Source: Acidobacteriaceae bacterium (GTDB lineage: Bacteria > Acidobacteriota > Terriglobia > Terriglobales > Acidobacteriaceae). From it: a stretch of 24,941 nucleotides of DNA. The translations under genes and the position numbers were made by a program. Shown piece after piece: positions 14,464 to 22,582 of this stretch. How positions within the stretch are numbered: position 1 is the stretch's first letter; every line of letters begins with the position of its first letter. The DNA lies in assembly GCA_025462785.1 (NCBI GenBank), contig JAOAPG010000430.1, positions 1 through 24,941 on the forward strand, given 5' to 3'. The notes below the pieces were generated by a model. The model was not told the DNA's origin. It searched no databases and saw only the letters and a program-made list of their open reading frames with translations.

Positions 14464-15936
14464 ATGAATTTCCTTCCGTCCTTCGGTATGCGGTTTCGTG
14501 CCTCATGCCTCGCGATGCCGCTGATTTGCGTGTTATCCGCGGGCGCTCAATCCGGCCCGCTATCTGCGTCCGCAGTCAAATCTCCGGCGGTAGTCCAGGC
14601 AGTCGGAGTGATCGCTGGCAAGGACGGTCCGGCGCTCGAAATCATTACTACGAATCCGCTCATTCCAGCCGTACAGAAACTGGATAACCCCCTGCGGCTG
14701 GTGATCGACTTGCCTGACTCGACAGTTGTGATGAAGAAGAAGTATGTCGATTTTCGCAGCTTAGAGGTGGCTGGGATCCGCGTCCATCAATTCCAGAACT
14801 CTCCGCCCATCACAAGAATTGTTGTCGATCTGCTCAAGCCCATGAACTACACGTGGGAAGAGGTTGGTAACCGCCTGATGGTGCGCTTGCACTCGGCGGG
14901 AGAAGTTTCCGAGCCCCCGTCCGTCGTAGGTCTTCCTCACGAAGAACAGCGTTCAGTCGTTCCGGTGAGTACGGGAGGTTTAGGATCGGTGGTGCTGGCC
15001 GGAAATCGCTTGACTACCGGATCATCAGTCACAGCGGGCGCCGAGGCCGCGGTTTTGAATTTGGGACGCGGCGGGCAGGTACGAGTTTGTCCAGGGACCA
15101 CGCTGTCCGTAACGACTTCTCCTAATGGCCGCGACTTGATGCTCGGTATGGGTACCGGATCGCTGGAAGCACATTACAACCTGCAAAGCTCGGCAGATTC
15201 CATCCTGACGCCGGATTTCCGTATTCTTCTCGCGGGTCCGGGGGAGTTCCATTACGCTGTCAGCGCGGACTCACGCGGCAATACTTGCGTTCGGGCGCTA
15301 CCGGGGAACACCGCGTCAGCGATTGTTTCGGAACTGATTGGAGATGGAACATACCAGGTTAAACCTGGCGAGCAAGTCGTGTTTCGCTCTGGACGGCTGA
15401 TCGCGGTCGACAGCGCAGTACCGCAGGGCTGCGGTTGTCCGGCACCCAATAATTCGCTCTTGCTAGCTTCGGAACAACCGAACCCCGCACTGCCGGAAAA
15501 GAAGCTCCCTGAGTCGATGCAGTTGTCTAAGCCAGGGGATGAGGCGAAAAGCTCTGTTGCTGAAAGCCGCAATGGAACCGAGCCGAAAGCTGCCGCTCCG
15601 AGCAGCAATGGCAACGAAGCGAATGTGGCAAATCCTCAGGCGGCAGTGATTGCCGCTGGACCGGAAACGGCGGCGCTTCCTGGCCCCCAGCCCAACGACG
15701 TCCAAATTCATGTGGAAGCCCCATTTGTGTTCCGGGCCGGTGATCCGCCTCCGCCTGGACCATCGCCGCTTCCTGCCCCAGTTAACGAAGCGGCAAAGCT
15801 GCCAATTACCTCGCCCGCACCACAGTCCTCACCGACGACCATTGTTCTAGCGCCGCCCGCCGAATTTGCACCGAAAAAACCGCACCACGGATTTTTCGGA
15901 AAAATCAAAGGCTTCTTCTCAGGGATGTTCGGGTAG
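14464..15936 (+). CDS. Secreted AMIN-domain protein with FecR-like region and Pro/Ala-rich tail
   Basis: The product (490 residues) has a signal peptide (residues about 1-28), an AMIN domain (about 45-145; LRLVIDLPDS, ITRIVVDLL) and then a FecR-like region (about 180-315; VTAGAEAAVLNLGRGGQV, VKPGEQVVFRSG). AMIN domains bind cell-wall or septal targets and occur in amidases and secretins. A CGC motif (323-325) precedes a low-complexity tail (about 330-470) rich in proline and alanine. The last residues (KKPHHGFFGKIKGFFSGMFG) are basic, then Phe/Gly-rich. No catalytic domain is present, so it is probably a structural cell-envelope protein. ATG 14464 lacks an obvious Shine-Dalgarno; ATG 14488 is a possible alternative. 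Confidence 0.85.
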   Translation: MNFLPSFGMRFRASCLAMPLICVLSAGAQSGPLSASAVKSPAVVQAVGVIAGKDGPALEIITTNPLIPAVQKLDNPLRLVIDLPDSTVVMKKKYVDFRSLEVAGIRVHQFQNSPPITRIVVDLLKPMNYTWEEVGNRLMVRLHSAGEVSEPPSVVGLPHEEQRSVVPVSTGGLGSVVLAGNRLTTGSSVTAGAEAAVLNLGRGGQVRVCPGTTLSVTTSPNGRDLMLGMGTGSLEAHYNLQSSADSILTPDFRILLAGPGEFHYAVSADSRGNTCVRALPGNTASAIVSELIGDGTYQVKPGEQVVFRSGRLIAVDSAVPQGCGCPAPNNSLLLASEQPNPALPEKKLPESMQLSKPGDEAKSSVAESRNGTEPKAAAPSSNGNEANVANPQAAVIAAGPETAALPGPQPNDVQIHVEAPFVFRAGDPPPPGPSPLPAPVNEAAKLPITSPAPQSSPTTIVLAPPAEFAPKKPHHGFFGKIKGFFSGMFG

Positions 15937-15996
15937 AGTCGTAATTTCCTAAGGCCGTACGCTTCCGAAAACATCCAGGCTAGCAGCTCCCCGATC

Positions 15997-16290
15997 TTAT
16001 CGGCGAACGCCTTTTGCGAAGGGCGCGACTCGTTCCCGAAGCTCTTCAACGATTTCCGTTCCGCGCTCGATCACCTCTTCCGCGATATCCTTTGCGTCGT
16101 CAGCCCAATCGTCGATCGATTCTCTCGCATCCTTATAGCGGCGTCCCAGTTCTTTTCGCATCTGCTTGCCAGCTTTTGGAGAGTACAAAGCCCCGAGCAG
16201 TGTGCCTGCTCCCAAACCAATCAGTAGAAAGGCAATGGCCGTTCCAACGTGGCTTCCGTGATCGGACGCCCTATATCTTCCTTCTCTCAT
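15997..16290 (-). CDS. YtxH-like membrane-anchored protein
   Basis: The product (97 residues) has a single membrane span near the N-terminus (GTAIAFLLIGLGAGTLLGALY), followed by SPKAGKQMRKELGRRY, the hallmark of YtxH/general-stress proteins. A charged helical region (ESIDDWADDAKDIAEEVIER) makes up the rest. ATG 16290 was chosen because AGAGG lies about 9 bases upstream; an open frame extends to 16437 but lacks family character. It is divergent from efp. The role in this family is poorly defined, usually linked to envelope stress. Confidence 0.85.
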   Translation of the reverse strand: MREGRYRASDHGSHVGTAIAFLLIGLGAGTLLGALYSPKAGKQMRKELGRRYKDARESIDDWADDAKDIAEEVIERGTEIVEELRERVAPFAKGVRR

Positions 16291-16412
16291 AAGAGCACCT
16301 CTTCGATGAACAGTGGTACCTGCAATGACATATTGTAGATGTCTCGGAATGGCATAGCGCTGTATTCGGCGATCGTCTCTACGTCGCAATTTCCCAAACT
16401 GGCGCAAGTCCG

Positions 16413-16505
16413 TATAAAATAACGGGTTGGTCCCCATATCTGCCGGAGCATAAGGCCTACCGCCGTCCGTCAGCCGTCATTATCAGCAGCGTCATTTATT
16501 AAGGA
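16413..16505 (+). promoter_or_regulatory. efp leader: -10-like TATAAAAT and strong Shine-Dalgarno
   Basis: TATAAAAT (16413-16420) is a plausible -10, with TTCCCA as a weak -35 about 18 bases upstream. AAGGAG (16500-16505) is a strong ribosome-binding site, though 12 bases from the efp ATG. The leader would be about 90 bases. Confidence 0.4.
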
Positions 16506-16517
16506 GATTGATCAGCA

Positions 16518-17078
16518 ATGTCTATTCCTGCCACCCAGCTTCGCCCGGGCATGATCATCAAGCATAACAACGATCTGCATTCGGTCTTCAGCGTCGAGCA
16601 CCGCACTCCCGGCAATCTGCGCGCTTTCATTCAGGCCAAACTTCGCAACCTCCGCACCGGAGCCATGTTCGAGCATCGCTTCCGCTCACCTGATCCGATT
16701 GAAAAAGTTAATGTCGATGAGACTGATATGGAATTCTTGTACGCCGATGGCGACAGCTACTACTTCATGGATACAACCAACTTTGAGCAAACGCATTTGA
16801 CGCGGGAGATTTTGGGCGATGCGATCGATTACCTGATTCCGAATCTGCAGATCAAAGTAGAATTCTTTGACGGCAAAGCAGTGGGAATCGAATTGCCACA
16901 GACGGTGGAATTGACGGTAGTAGAAACCGAGCCGGGACTCAAGAGCGCGACGGCATCCAGCGTAACTAAGCCCGCGAAGACCGAGACCGGACTCGTAGTG
17001 CAGGTTCCGCCGTTCATTAATGAGGGCGAGAAGATTCGCGTGGATACGTCTGAGGGCGCTTATTTGTCGAGAGCGTAG
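16518..17078 (+). CDS. efp: Elongation factor P
   Basis: The product (186 residues) relieves ribosomes stalled on polyproline stretches. All three domains are present, with hallmark strands VFSVEHRTPG, FIQAKLRNLRTG and the C-terminal GLVVQVPPFINEGEKIRVDT. The length is the usual 185-190. The domain I tip is PGNLRAF (31-37), so the position normally holding the modified Lys (or Arg) carries Asn33, with Arg35 two residues on. No EpmA, EpmB or EarP gene is in the window. The strong AAGGAG and typical N-terminus support ATG 16518. The frame stays open for 168 codons after the TAG, entering a membrane-protein ORF. Confidence 0.95.
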   Translation: MSIPATQLRPGMIIKHNNDLHSVFSVEHRTPGNLRAFIQAKLRNLRTGAMFEHRFRSPDPIEKVNVDETDMEFLYADGDSYYFMDTTNFEQTHLTREILGDAIDYLIPNLQIKVEFFDGKAVGIELPQTVELTVVETEPGLKSATASSVTKPAKTETGLVVQVPPFINEGEKIRVDTSEGAYLSRA

Positions 17079-17089
17079 CCGAGAAAGGA

Positions 17090-17585
17090 ATGGGCTCTAT
17101 CGTTACTTTTCAAGAATGGCCGTTTATCCGATAGTCAGCTCCTCTCTTTCTTTGCAATTGCGATCATTTTTGCCCTGGTTTACACGTGGTTTTACGAATC
17201 ATCGATAACACAGGGCTCGGACGAAGAAGACGTTTCGCAGATCAAGCTTTCTCGTGTCGGGGAAGGGCTGAGGTGGCGACTTGCTGCTGCTTGCATGTAC
17301 ACAATCGTCGTCGAGCTTCTTTTCTGTAACGTGAACTCCTGGCGCATTTACCCTGCAATTGTGATTGGAGCGGGAGGTACTGATATAGCAACGACTGGGT
17401 TCGGAGCTTATATACTCACCAAGAGTCAACAGTCTTCGCGACGCAGGCTGGCGATTATCCCCGCACTATTCTTCTTTTACAAGGGTACGGACTTTCGCCA
17501 TGGGAACCGGCTTTGCATAGCTATCCTCTCATTAGTTTTGGCGATAACACTTATTCTAATTTTGATGCCAGAACCTGCAGAATAG
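17090..17585 (+). pseudogene. Multi-pass membrane protein ORF with disrupted start (probable 1-base frameshift)
   Basis: From 17079 the efp frame is open to TAG 17585 and encodes membrane-type protein with spans at LLSFFAIAIIFALVYTWFY, TIVVELLFCNV, IYPAIVIGAGGTDIATTGF, AIIPALFFFY and ILSLVLAITLILIL. It has no ATG, GTG or TTG until ATG 17295, which would skip the first span. An ATG at 17090 lies one frame off; removing one T from the TTTT at 17106-17109 would join them as MGSIVTFKNGRLSDSQLL. I therefore think the gene starts at 17090 and carries one extra T, or the sequence has an error. Family unknown. Starting at 17295, it would be a 96-residue protein. Confidence 0.55.
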
Positions 17586-17611
17586 AATGTTGAGGACGGA
17601 GTTGCCACGGT

Positions 17612-17902
17612 ATGGTTGATAGTGTTCAAGCCCGCCGTTTCCTGGTTCGCGGACGCGTCCAGGGAGTTGGTTTTCGCTGGTTCGTTGAACGCGAGGCTCA
17701 CATTCTCGGCATAGCTGGATGGGTTCGCAACAATCCTGATTCAACCGTCGAGGTGTTAGCCATGGGCACGCGCGAACAACTCAGCGGTTTGCGAGCACGC
17801 TTGCAGCAAGGGCCTCGAGCGGCCCGCGTTGATAACGTTGAAGAGTCCGAAGCAAAGCCGGTTTCCAGCTTAACTACATTTCGAATTGAGGGAGCCTGGT
17901 AG
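17612..17902 (+). CDS. acyP: Acylphosphatase
   Basis: The product (96 residues) hydrolyses acyl phosphates such as acetyl- or carbamoyl-phosphate in the cytoplasm. The phosphate loop GRVQGVGFR gives catalytic Arg22, and GWVRNNPDSTVEV gives catalytic Asn40, both in their usual places. The length is typical. The stop codon (17900-17902) touches the ATG of apt, so the two are surely co-transcribed and coupled. Confidence 0.94.
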   Translation: MVDSVQARRFLVRGRVQGVGFRWFVEREAHILGIAGWVRNNPDSTVEVLAMGTREQLSGLRARLQQGPRAARVDNVEESEAKPVSSLTTFRIEGAW

Positions 17903-18487
17903 ATGTCGAATCCTGTTGTAAGGGACAATGCCTTGAAACAGAGTGCGGCGAAGAATGGTACGAATTGCGAACCGCTGAAAAAGCTCATTCGGGAAATTCC
18001 CGACTTCCCCAAGCCTGGAATTCTTTTCTACGACATCACCACTCTACTTAAAGACAACCTGGGACTGGCTACGCTGATTGACGCTCTTGCCGAGCACTAT
18101 ATCGACAAAGACGTTGACTTGGTTCTCGGCATGGAAGCCCGTGGATTTATTTTCGCTCCGGCACTGGCTTATCGCTTGAACGCAGGCTTTGTTCCGGTGC
18201 GCAAGCCCGGCAAGCTCCCTGCGGAAACCGTCAAGTACGACTACGCTCTCGAATACGGCACCAACACGCTTGAGATCCACAAAGACGCGATCCAAAAAGG
18301 ACAACGAGTGATCATCGCCGATGATCTCCTGGCGACGGGGGGAACCGCCGAAGCCACCGCGAAACTCGCCGACTCCCTCGGAGCGGAAATTGCCGGATTA
18401 GGCTTTGTGGTGGAACTTGATTTCTTGCATGGGCGAGACAAGTTGCGAGGGTATGACGTGTTCTCGCTATTGCACTATGACGAATAA
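17903..18487 (+). CDS. apt: Adenine phosphoribosyltransferase
   Basis: The product (194 residues) makes AMP from adenine and PRPP in purine salvage. The PRPP-binding loop is VIIADDLLATGGTA (136-149). The family N-terminal signature IREIPDFPKPGILFYDITTL is also present, as are GMEARGFIF and PVRKPGKLP. An extra ~25 residues precede the usual start, so a later start is possible, but ATG 17903 directly abuts the acylphosphatase stop. It ends close to a bidirectional hairpin (18517-18555). Confidence 0.96.
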   Translation: MSNPVVRDNALKQSAAKNGTNCEPLKKLIREIPDFPKPGILFYDITTLLKDNLGLATLIDALAEHYIDKDVDLVLGMEARGFIFAPALAYRLNAGFVPVRKPGKLPAETVKYDYALEYGTNTLEIHKDAIQKGQRVIIADDLLATGGTAEATAKLADSLGAEIAGLGFVVELDFLHGRDKLRGYDVFSLLHYDE

Positions 18488-18516
18488 CCCGGTCTGAGAA
18501 TGGTAAAAATAAACGG

Positions 18517-18555
18517 CAGAGCCGGAGCACTACGCGATGCAGCGCTTCGGCTCTG
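18517..18555 (-). terminator. Hairpin downstream of apt, intrinsic terminator on the minus strand
   Basis: CAGAGCCG (18517-18524) pairs with CGGCTCTG (18548-18555), and the stem can be extended inward. On the minus strand it is followed by TTTATTTTT, a good U-tract, so it would end minus-strand transcripts such as the small ORF at 18569-18781. On the plus strand no T-run follows, so its role for apt is uncertain. Confidence 0.5.
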
Positions 18556-18568
18556 AACGGCGAAAGTC

Positions 18569-18781
18569 CTATCTCACCATTCGTTCAATCGCAATTCCAA
18601 GCAAAGTCCAGCCTCCTGCACTTACTCCGAGGAGGGTTACAAGGCCGAGAACTTTGTTCCACCTAACGTGGTGCTTCGGTGAAACTCGTTCGTCGCAGGA
18701 GGCGTCAGGGTGGGTCTCAGACCAAACCTGACGCTGCTGAACTCCAGACACGATGGGGAAGCGTGCGAGTTCTGTATGCAT
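18569..18781 (-). CDS. Possible small membrane protein
   Basis: The ORF encodes 70 residues: a polar N-terminal half with no clear motif and a C-terminal hydrophobic span (VLGLVTLLGVSAGGWTLLGIAI) ending ERMVR. No family is recognised and no Shine-Dalgarno precedes ATG 18781. Support comes from the membrane-like segment and from a terminator-like hairpin that starts 14 bases after its stop. It may be chance. Confidence 0.33.
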   Translation of the reverse strand: MHTELARFPIVSGVQQRQVWSETHPDASCDERVSPKHHVRWNKVLGLVTLLGVSAGGWTLLGIAIERMVR

Positions 18782-18974
18782 GTTGTTTATATTGGCAACT
18801 GCTTTGCCGTTTCTCCTTTGGGGGATAGAGGTTCAACGTCAATCAGATGCAGCTATTTCAAAGAGCGTGAGCTCACACTAGGGCGTAGAAAAACTTCCCA
18901 AGAAACTTGGGAAACATTTCGTTTCTTCCTAGAGTGGCTTCTAGGCAGTCATACAGCAACTGCTGTACAGATTT
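18782..18974. other. Non-coding stretch with three perfect hairpins
   Basis: I see no credible gene here. It lies at the 3' end of the VWFA gene (minus) and holds three perfect hairpins: TTCCCAAG/CTTGGGAA (18895-18913), CCTAGA/TCTAGG (18928-18945) and TACAGCA/TGCTGTA (18952-18967). The first is followed by GTTTTT on the minus strand and is a likely intrinsic terminator. Confidence 0.5.
18889..18913 (-). terminator. Intrinsic terminator of the VWFA gene
   Basis: An 8-bp stem (TTCCCAAG/CTTGGGAA, loop of 3) followed by GTTTTT on the minus strand, about 60 bases after the VWFA stop. Confidence 0.6.
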
Positions 18975-20024
18975 TTATTGTTGAGGAGCATAATAGCCCC
19001 GTCGAGCCCGAACTTGAACATCTTTTTTTAGGGCTGTGATCTCGATGGGGCGATAGCGTCCATCGGCGTCGAAATCCGCGGGGTGGTAGGAAACAACGTA
19101 CTGGCTTCGTAACTCGTCTTCGATAGCGGCGAACGAGTTCTTAACGTCCTTCATTTTGTACGGAAAGAAGGCGCGGCCGCCGGTTGCGTCCGCAAGTTGC
19201 TGGAGCACTTTATCGCCGCGAAGGATCAATCCACTGTCGTCGGTCGAAATGGCATAGATGATTACCTGGGCCCGCTGCGCCATTTCGATCGCCTGTGAAC
19301 GGCTGACATCGCTTTGATTGTCTTCACCGTCACTCACTAGAATGATGGCTCGCCGAACCGGGCGGTTGTCATCCGCTTTGATCAGGATGTCGTGGCACGC
19401 CTTGTAAACCGCGTCATATAGAGCCGTACCGCCGCGATTCTGCAGATGGTGCACGCCGCTCGCGAGTAGCGAGACGTTATCCGTGAAACCTTGCGTAACC
19501 TGGCTGTGCGTGTTGAATCCCATGACGAAAGCTTTGTCATAGTTCACTCGCAAAGTGTGCTGCAGAAAGCTGACCGCAGCCTCTTGCTCAAAGTCAAAGC
19601 GCGCATGCACGGAGCCGCTGGTGTCGATCAATAATCCGAGCTCCAGCGGAAGATTAGTCTGGCTGCCAAAATTTACGACCGCCTGCGGAGGCTTGTGGTC
19701 GTCGCGAATCGCGAAATCGTCTTCACCCAGATCACGAACAAATTTGCCGTGCTTGTCGGTCGCGGTGAATAGAACCGTAACCTCGTCAACCCGCTTGGTT
19801 ATAGTCGTGACCGGTTGGTCGGCTTCAGGCGTGCTTTCGGAACTGGGCAATGAAACGGATGCGGTGTTGGGCGGGATAAATGACTTCGATTGGGCGAGTT
19901 CTGATTGACCAAATAGCGGGGCCGCAGAGATTGCCAGGATTGCCAGCCCCCGGCAGATCACGGATTGTATGTAGTTCGTTCCCCGCTTATCCAAAATTTT
20001 CACCCTTAAGACGCTGCCCATCAA
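18975..20024 (-). CDS. Secreted VWFA-domain protein of the acidobacterial type
   Basis: The product (349 residues) carries an N-terminal signal segment (VICRGLAILAISAAPLFGQ) and a leader region, followed by the 'VWFA-related Acidobacterial domain' (TIGR03436 type), recognised from VDEVTVLFTATDKHGKFV, DLGEDDFAIRDD and the C-terminal SYHPADFDADGRYRPIEI with RARRGYYAPQQ. The MIDAS metal site is D134-x-S136-x-S138 (DTSGS), T200 (RGGTALYD) and D232 (SDGED), complete. Such proteins are abundant and secreted in acidobacteria; their partners are unknown. It is transcribed alone, ends at a hairpin cluster and is divergent from tag. Confidence 0.9.
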   Translation of the reverse strand: MMGSVLRVKILDKRGTNYIQSVICRGLAILAISAAPLFGQSELAQSKSFIPPNTASVSLPSSESTPEADQPVTTITKRVDEVTVLFTATDKHGKFVRDLGEDDFAIRDDHKPPQAVVNFGSQTNLPLELGLLIDTSGSVHARFDFEQEAAVSFLQHTLRVNYDKAFVMGFNTHSQVTQGFTDNVSLLASGVHHLQNRGGTALYDAVYKACHDILIKADDNRPVRRAIILVSDGEDNQSDVSRSQAIEMAQRAQVIIYAISTDDSGLILRGDKVLQQLADATGGRAFFPYKMKDVKNSFAAIEDELRSQYVVSYHPADFDADGRYRPIEITALKKDVQVRARRGYYAPQQ

Positions 20025-20236
20025 TGATCTTGAGCGTCTTACCTAGTTAGATGCACGTCAGGGGCCGAAGACCCGCACGGGAGGTGTTCGCTTAACCGAC
20101 TGTAGGAGCAGGTCCCATTGTTCGCCAAGTTACAAAGGGAGCACACGTTTGGTCATAGCCTTTGCCGCTATACTTATTCTCATTCTTTACTCCCATTTCA
20201 GCGCTAGCGCGATTAAATTTCGCTTACAGCATCGTT

Positions 20237-20863
20237 ATGGCAGACGGTAAACACAAGAAGGACTCGCTTACTCGCTGTCCGTGGCCCAGCAACGAACTGG
20301 CGATCCGCTATCACGATGAAGAATGGGGAGTGCCGGTCCACGATGATCGCACGTTATTTGAATTTCTTATCCTTGAAGGAGCGCAGGCCGGCTTGAGCTG
20401 GGATACCGTTCTCAAAAAGCGCGAGAACTATCGCTCAGCCTTCGACGGCTTCGATCCAGAAACAATCGCGCGCTATGAACTGCGAAAGATGGCGAGCTTG
20501 TTGAAGAATGAAGGAATTATTCGCAACCGCTTGAAGATCGCATCGGCCGTGCTGAATGCAAAAGCGTTCCTGAAAATCCAAGGTGAGTCTGGTTCATTTG
20601 ATCGCTATATATGGGCTTTTGTCGACGGCAAGCCGACACAAGTACGAAAATCTTTTGCACTCGTGCCGGCCAGCACTCAGGTTTCAGACGCCATGAGCAA
20701 AGATTTGAAGAAGCGCGGATTCAAATTTGTGGGCACGACGATCTGTTATGCCTTCATGCAAGCAGTTGGAATGGTGAATGATCACGTGATCACTTGCTTC
20801 CGGTATTCTGAATTGCGAAAACCCCCTTCAGCATTGGACAGCAAGAACTCGAAGCGTAATTAG
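20237..20863 (+). CDS. tag: DNA-3-methyladenine glycosylase I
   Basis: The product (208 residues) excises 3-methyladenine from alkylated DNA in base-excision repair. Family features: RCPWP near the start, YHDEEWGVPVHDD, LILEGAQAGLSW with the catalytic Glu47 and the pocket Trp55, and NDHVITC. The zinc ligands C14, H26, H183 and C187 are all present (compare C4, H17, H175, C179 in E. coli). I chose ATG 20237 because the upstream frame to 20162 has no family sequence. The C-terminal ~20 residues are a basic tail beyond the usual end. Confidence 0.95.
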   Translation: MADGKHKKDSLTRCPWPSNELAIRYHDEEWGVPVHDDRTLFEFLILEGAQAGLSWDTVLKKRENYRSAFDGFDPETIARYELRKMASLLKNEGIIRNRLKIASAVLNAKAFLKIQGESGSFDRYIWAFVDGKPTQVRKSFALVPASTQVSDAMSKDLKKRGFKFVGTTICYAFMQAVGMVNDHVITCFRYSELRKPPSALDSKNSKRN

Positions 20864-20940
20864 CCGCCTACATAGGCAACTCAAAAGTGAAGCCGCTATC
20901 TCCAAATGGCGGCGGGAATTTTCCTACCGAAAGCCTTGCA

Positions 20941-21321
20941 ATGAAAAAACCACAATATAGAATGTTGCTGACTCTGCTTTGCGTGTGCAGTTTTGCGCAA
21001 GAGCTGCCCAACTATTCGCCGGCGACCCAAGATCCGGACGCAAATAGCCGGGCATGGAAGACTTGGCAGGTATGTTTAAAGAGCGAAGACGGAAAAACCA
21101 CGTTAATTGGTGATGGCAAGCACTACGAGGCACTCAGCGATCGAGTTGCCCTCGACCATTACGTGGGGAAGCAAGTGAAAATAACGGGATACCTTTTTAA
21201 CCCAGAAGATCCCTCGAACCCGGAGATGAGCAACAACGGAGCGGGCGCGAGAACTATAACTCCAGCTTTCTGTGTTTCCGAGATCGAGAAGATATCTGAC
21301 ACCTGCCCTGCAAGAGAGTGA
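20941..21321 (+). CDS. Small secreted protein, OB-like (DUF5818-like) character
   Basis: The product (126 residues) has a short signal peptide (RMLLTLLCVCSFAQ) and is probably periplasmic. The mature part includes WQVCLKSEDGKTTLIGDGKH and ALDHYVGKQVKITGYLFNPE. The order of a 'quality of the compound' strand, then GKQVKITG, resembles short secreted OB-fold domains in acidobacteria such as DUF5818; this is a weak match. Three cysteines may form a disulfide. ATG 20941 is chosen for the signal peptide; an upstream GTG at 20887 adds 18 non-signal residues. It follows tag by 77 bases. Confidence 0.62.
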   Translation: MKKPQYRMLLTLLCVCSFAQELPNYSPATQDPDANSRAWKTWQVCLKSEDGKTTLIGDGKHYEALSDRVALDHYVGKQVKITGYLFNPEDPSNPEMSNNGAGARTITPAFCVSEIEKISDTCPARE

Positions 21322-21354
21322 TCTGCTGAACGGTTCTCGCAACAAATAGCATCT

Positions 21355-22512
21355 TCAGCGAAACAGTAACGCCGAAAAATTACCGAGATTTCTCCGCCAC
21401 ACCATCCACGTATGCCCGCCCGGAGTCTCGATATCCGCCTGCTCGACGCCCTTGGATTTCAGCCAATCCCGAAAACTTCGGTTTATCCCAATCAGGTGAT
21501 CATCCGTGCCACAAGCGATCCAGAGTAAACGGATTTTAGAATTCGCTTGAGAATCGAGCCCTGGGAACTCTGCGCTGAAATTGTCGGTGATGCCGCCTGC
21601 ACTAAACGAACCAATCCAGGCAAATTTATCGAGGTTGTTGAGGCCGGTCAGCAGCGATTCCGATCCACCCATTGACAATCCCGCAATCGCACGCGAGTTG
21701 CGATCGGTCTTCACTCGATATTGCGTCTCGACTTGAGGAATCACCTCCGTGAGCAGAGCCTGGCTAAACTTCGCGAAGTTTCTCTGCCTCACATCCTCGT
21801 TACTAAAAAACCCGCCGAAGCCATAGGAGAGTAACTCGGGTGCTCCGTAGCCAAGCGGCATAACCACGATCATTGGCTTCATCTTGCCTTGAGCGATCAG
21901 GTTGTCGAGGATCACATTCGCCCGGCCCACAGCCGTCCATCCGCTGGCGTCGTCGCTAAATCCATGAAGCAAATAGAGCACCGGGTACTTCGTCTTATGT
22001 TGTGTTTCGTAACCGGGCGGAGTGTACACATAAAAATCCCGCTCATCACCCACGACTGCCGATTTGTAAAAATGCTGATGAACGACGCCGTGCGGCACAT
22101 CATTCACCTCCCAGGGAAGAGAGGGGGGACCAGGGACATGCACCTCGCTCGATACGTTTAGCAGGTTTGGTTTTATCACTGAGTTCGAAGGATCGGTGAA
22201 ATGCACGCCGTCCACTACAAAGCTATATCCGTAAAAATCGGATTCAAGTGGACCGCTCGTTACGCTCCATACGCCTTGGTTGTCCTGCTGCATTGGTACA
22301 GGCTTCGCTCCTTCAAGCTCCAGCACAACATCCTTGGCATTAGGAGCGCGCAACCGAAAAGTAACGCGATGGTCCGATAGGACCTCGGGGGAAACGATCG
22401 CCTTGGGCTCAACCCCTTGTGCCGGTTCGTTTTGCGAGAAACTTCTCATCACTGAAGCCGTCCACAACAAGAGGAGAATCGCCAAAGCACGCTTAACCGT
22501 CGCACCTCTCAC
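21355..22512 (-). CDS. Exported esterase, enterochelin-esterase/feruloyl-esterase-like (alpha/beta hydrolase)
   Basis: The product (385 residues from GTG 22512) has a signal peptide (RALAILLLLWTASVM), an immunoglobulin-like/CBM48-type module (about 40-125; VTFRLRAPNAKDVVLELEG) and an esterase domain (PF00756 type). YPVLYLLHGFSDDASGW and VVMPLGYG lead to the nucleophile S280 in GLSMGGSES. The acid is likely D in ACGTDDHL, and H367 is in GGHTWMVWRRNL. The module order and the ending match the IroE/Fes-like and XynZ feruloyl-esterase-like hydrolases common in biomass-degrading acidobacteria. The true start is uncertain: GTG 22512 gives a good signal peptide; ATG 22554 adds 14 residues. It is divergent from the four-cysteine membrane protein. 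Confidence 0.86.
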   Translation of the reverse strand: MRGATVKRALAILLLLWTASVMRSFSQNEPAQGVEPKAIVSPEVLSDHRVTFRLRAPNAKDVVLELEGAKPVPMQQDNQGVWSVTSGPLESDFYGYSFVVDGVHFTDPSNSVIKPNLLNVSSEVHVPGPPSLPWEVNDVPHGVVHQHFYKSAVVGDERDFYVYTPPGYETQHKTKYPVLYLLHGFSDDASGWTAVGRANVILDNLIAQGKMKPMIVVMPLGYGAPELLSYGFGGFFSNEDVRQRNFAKFSQALLTEVIPQVETQYRVKTDRNSRAIAGLSMGGSESLLTGLNNLDKFAWIGSFSAGGITDNFSAEFPGLDSQANSKIRLLWIACGTDDHLIGINRSFRDWLKSKGVEQADIETPGGHTWMVWRRNLGNFSALLFR

Positions 22513-22582
22513 ATTCAACGGGAATTTTAACTTCACAGACCTGCACTCATGCATCAAAGACTTGTTTCGAAACTTGATTATT

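Noticed and set aside
15252..15614. Minus-strand frame of 120 codons inside the AMIN/FecR gene
   Set aside because: Shadow of the coding strand; the plus strand has signal peptide, AMIN and FecR-like features.
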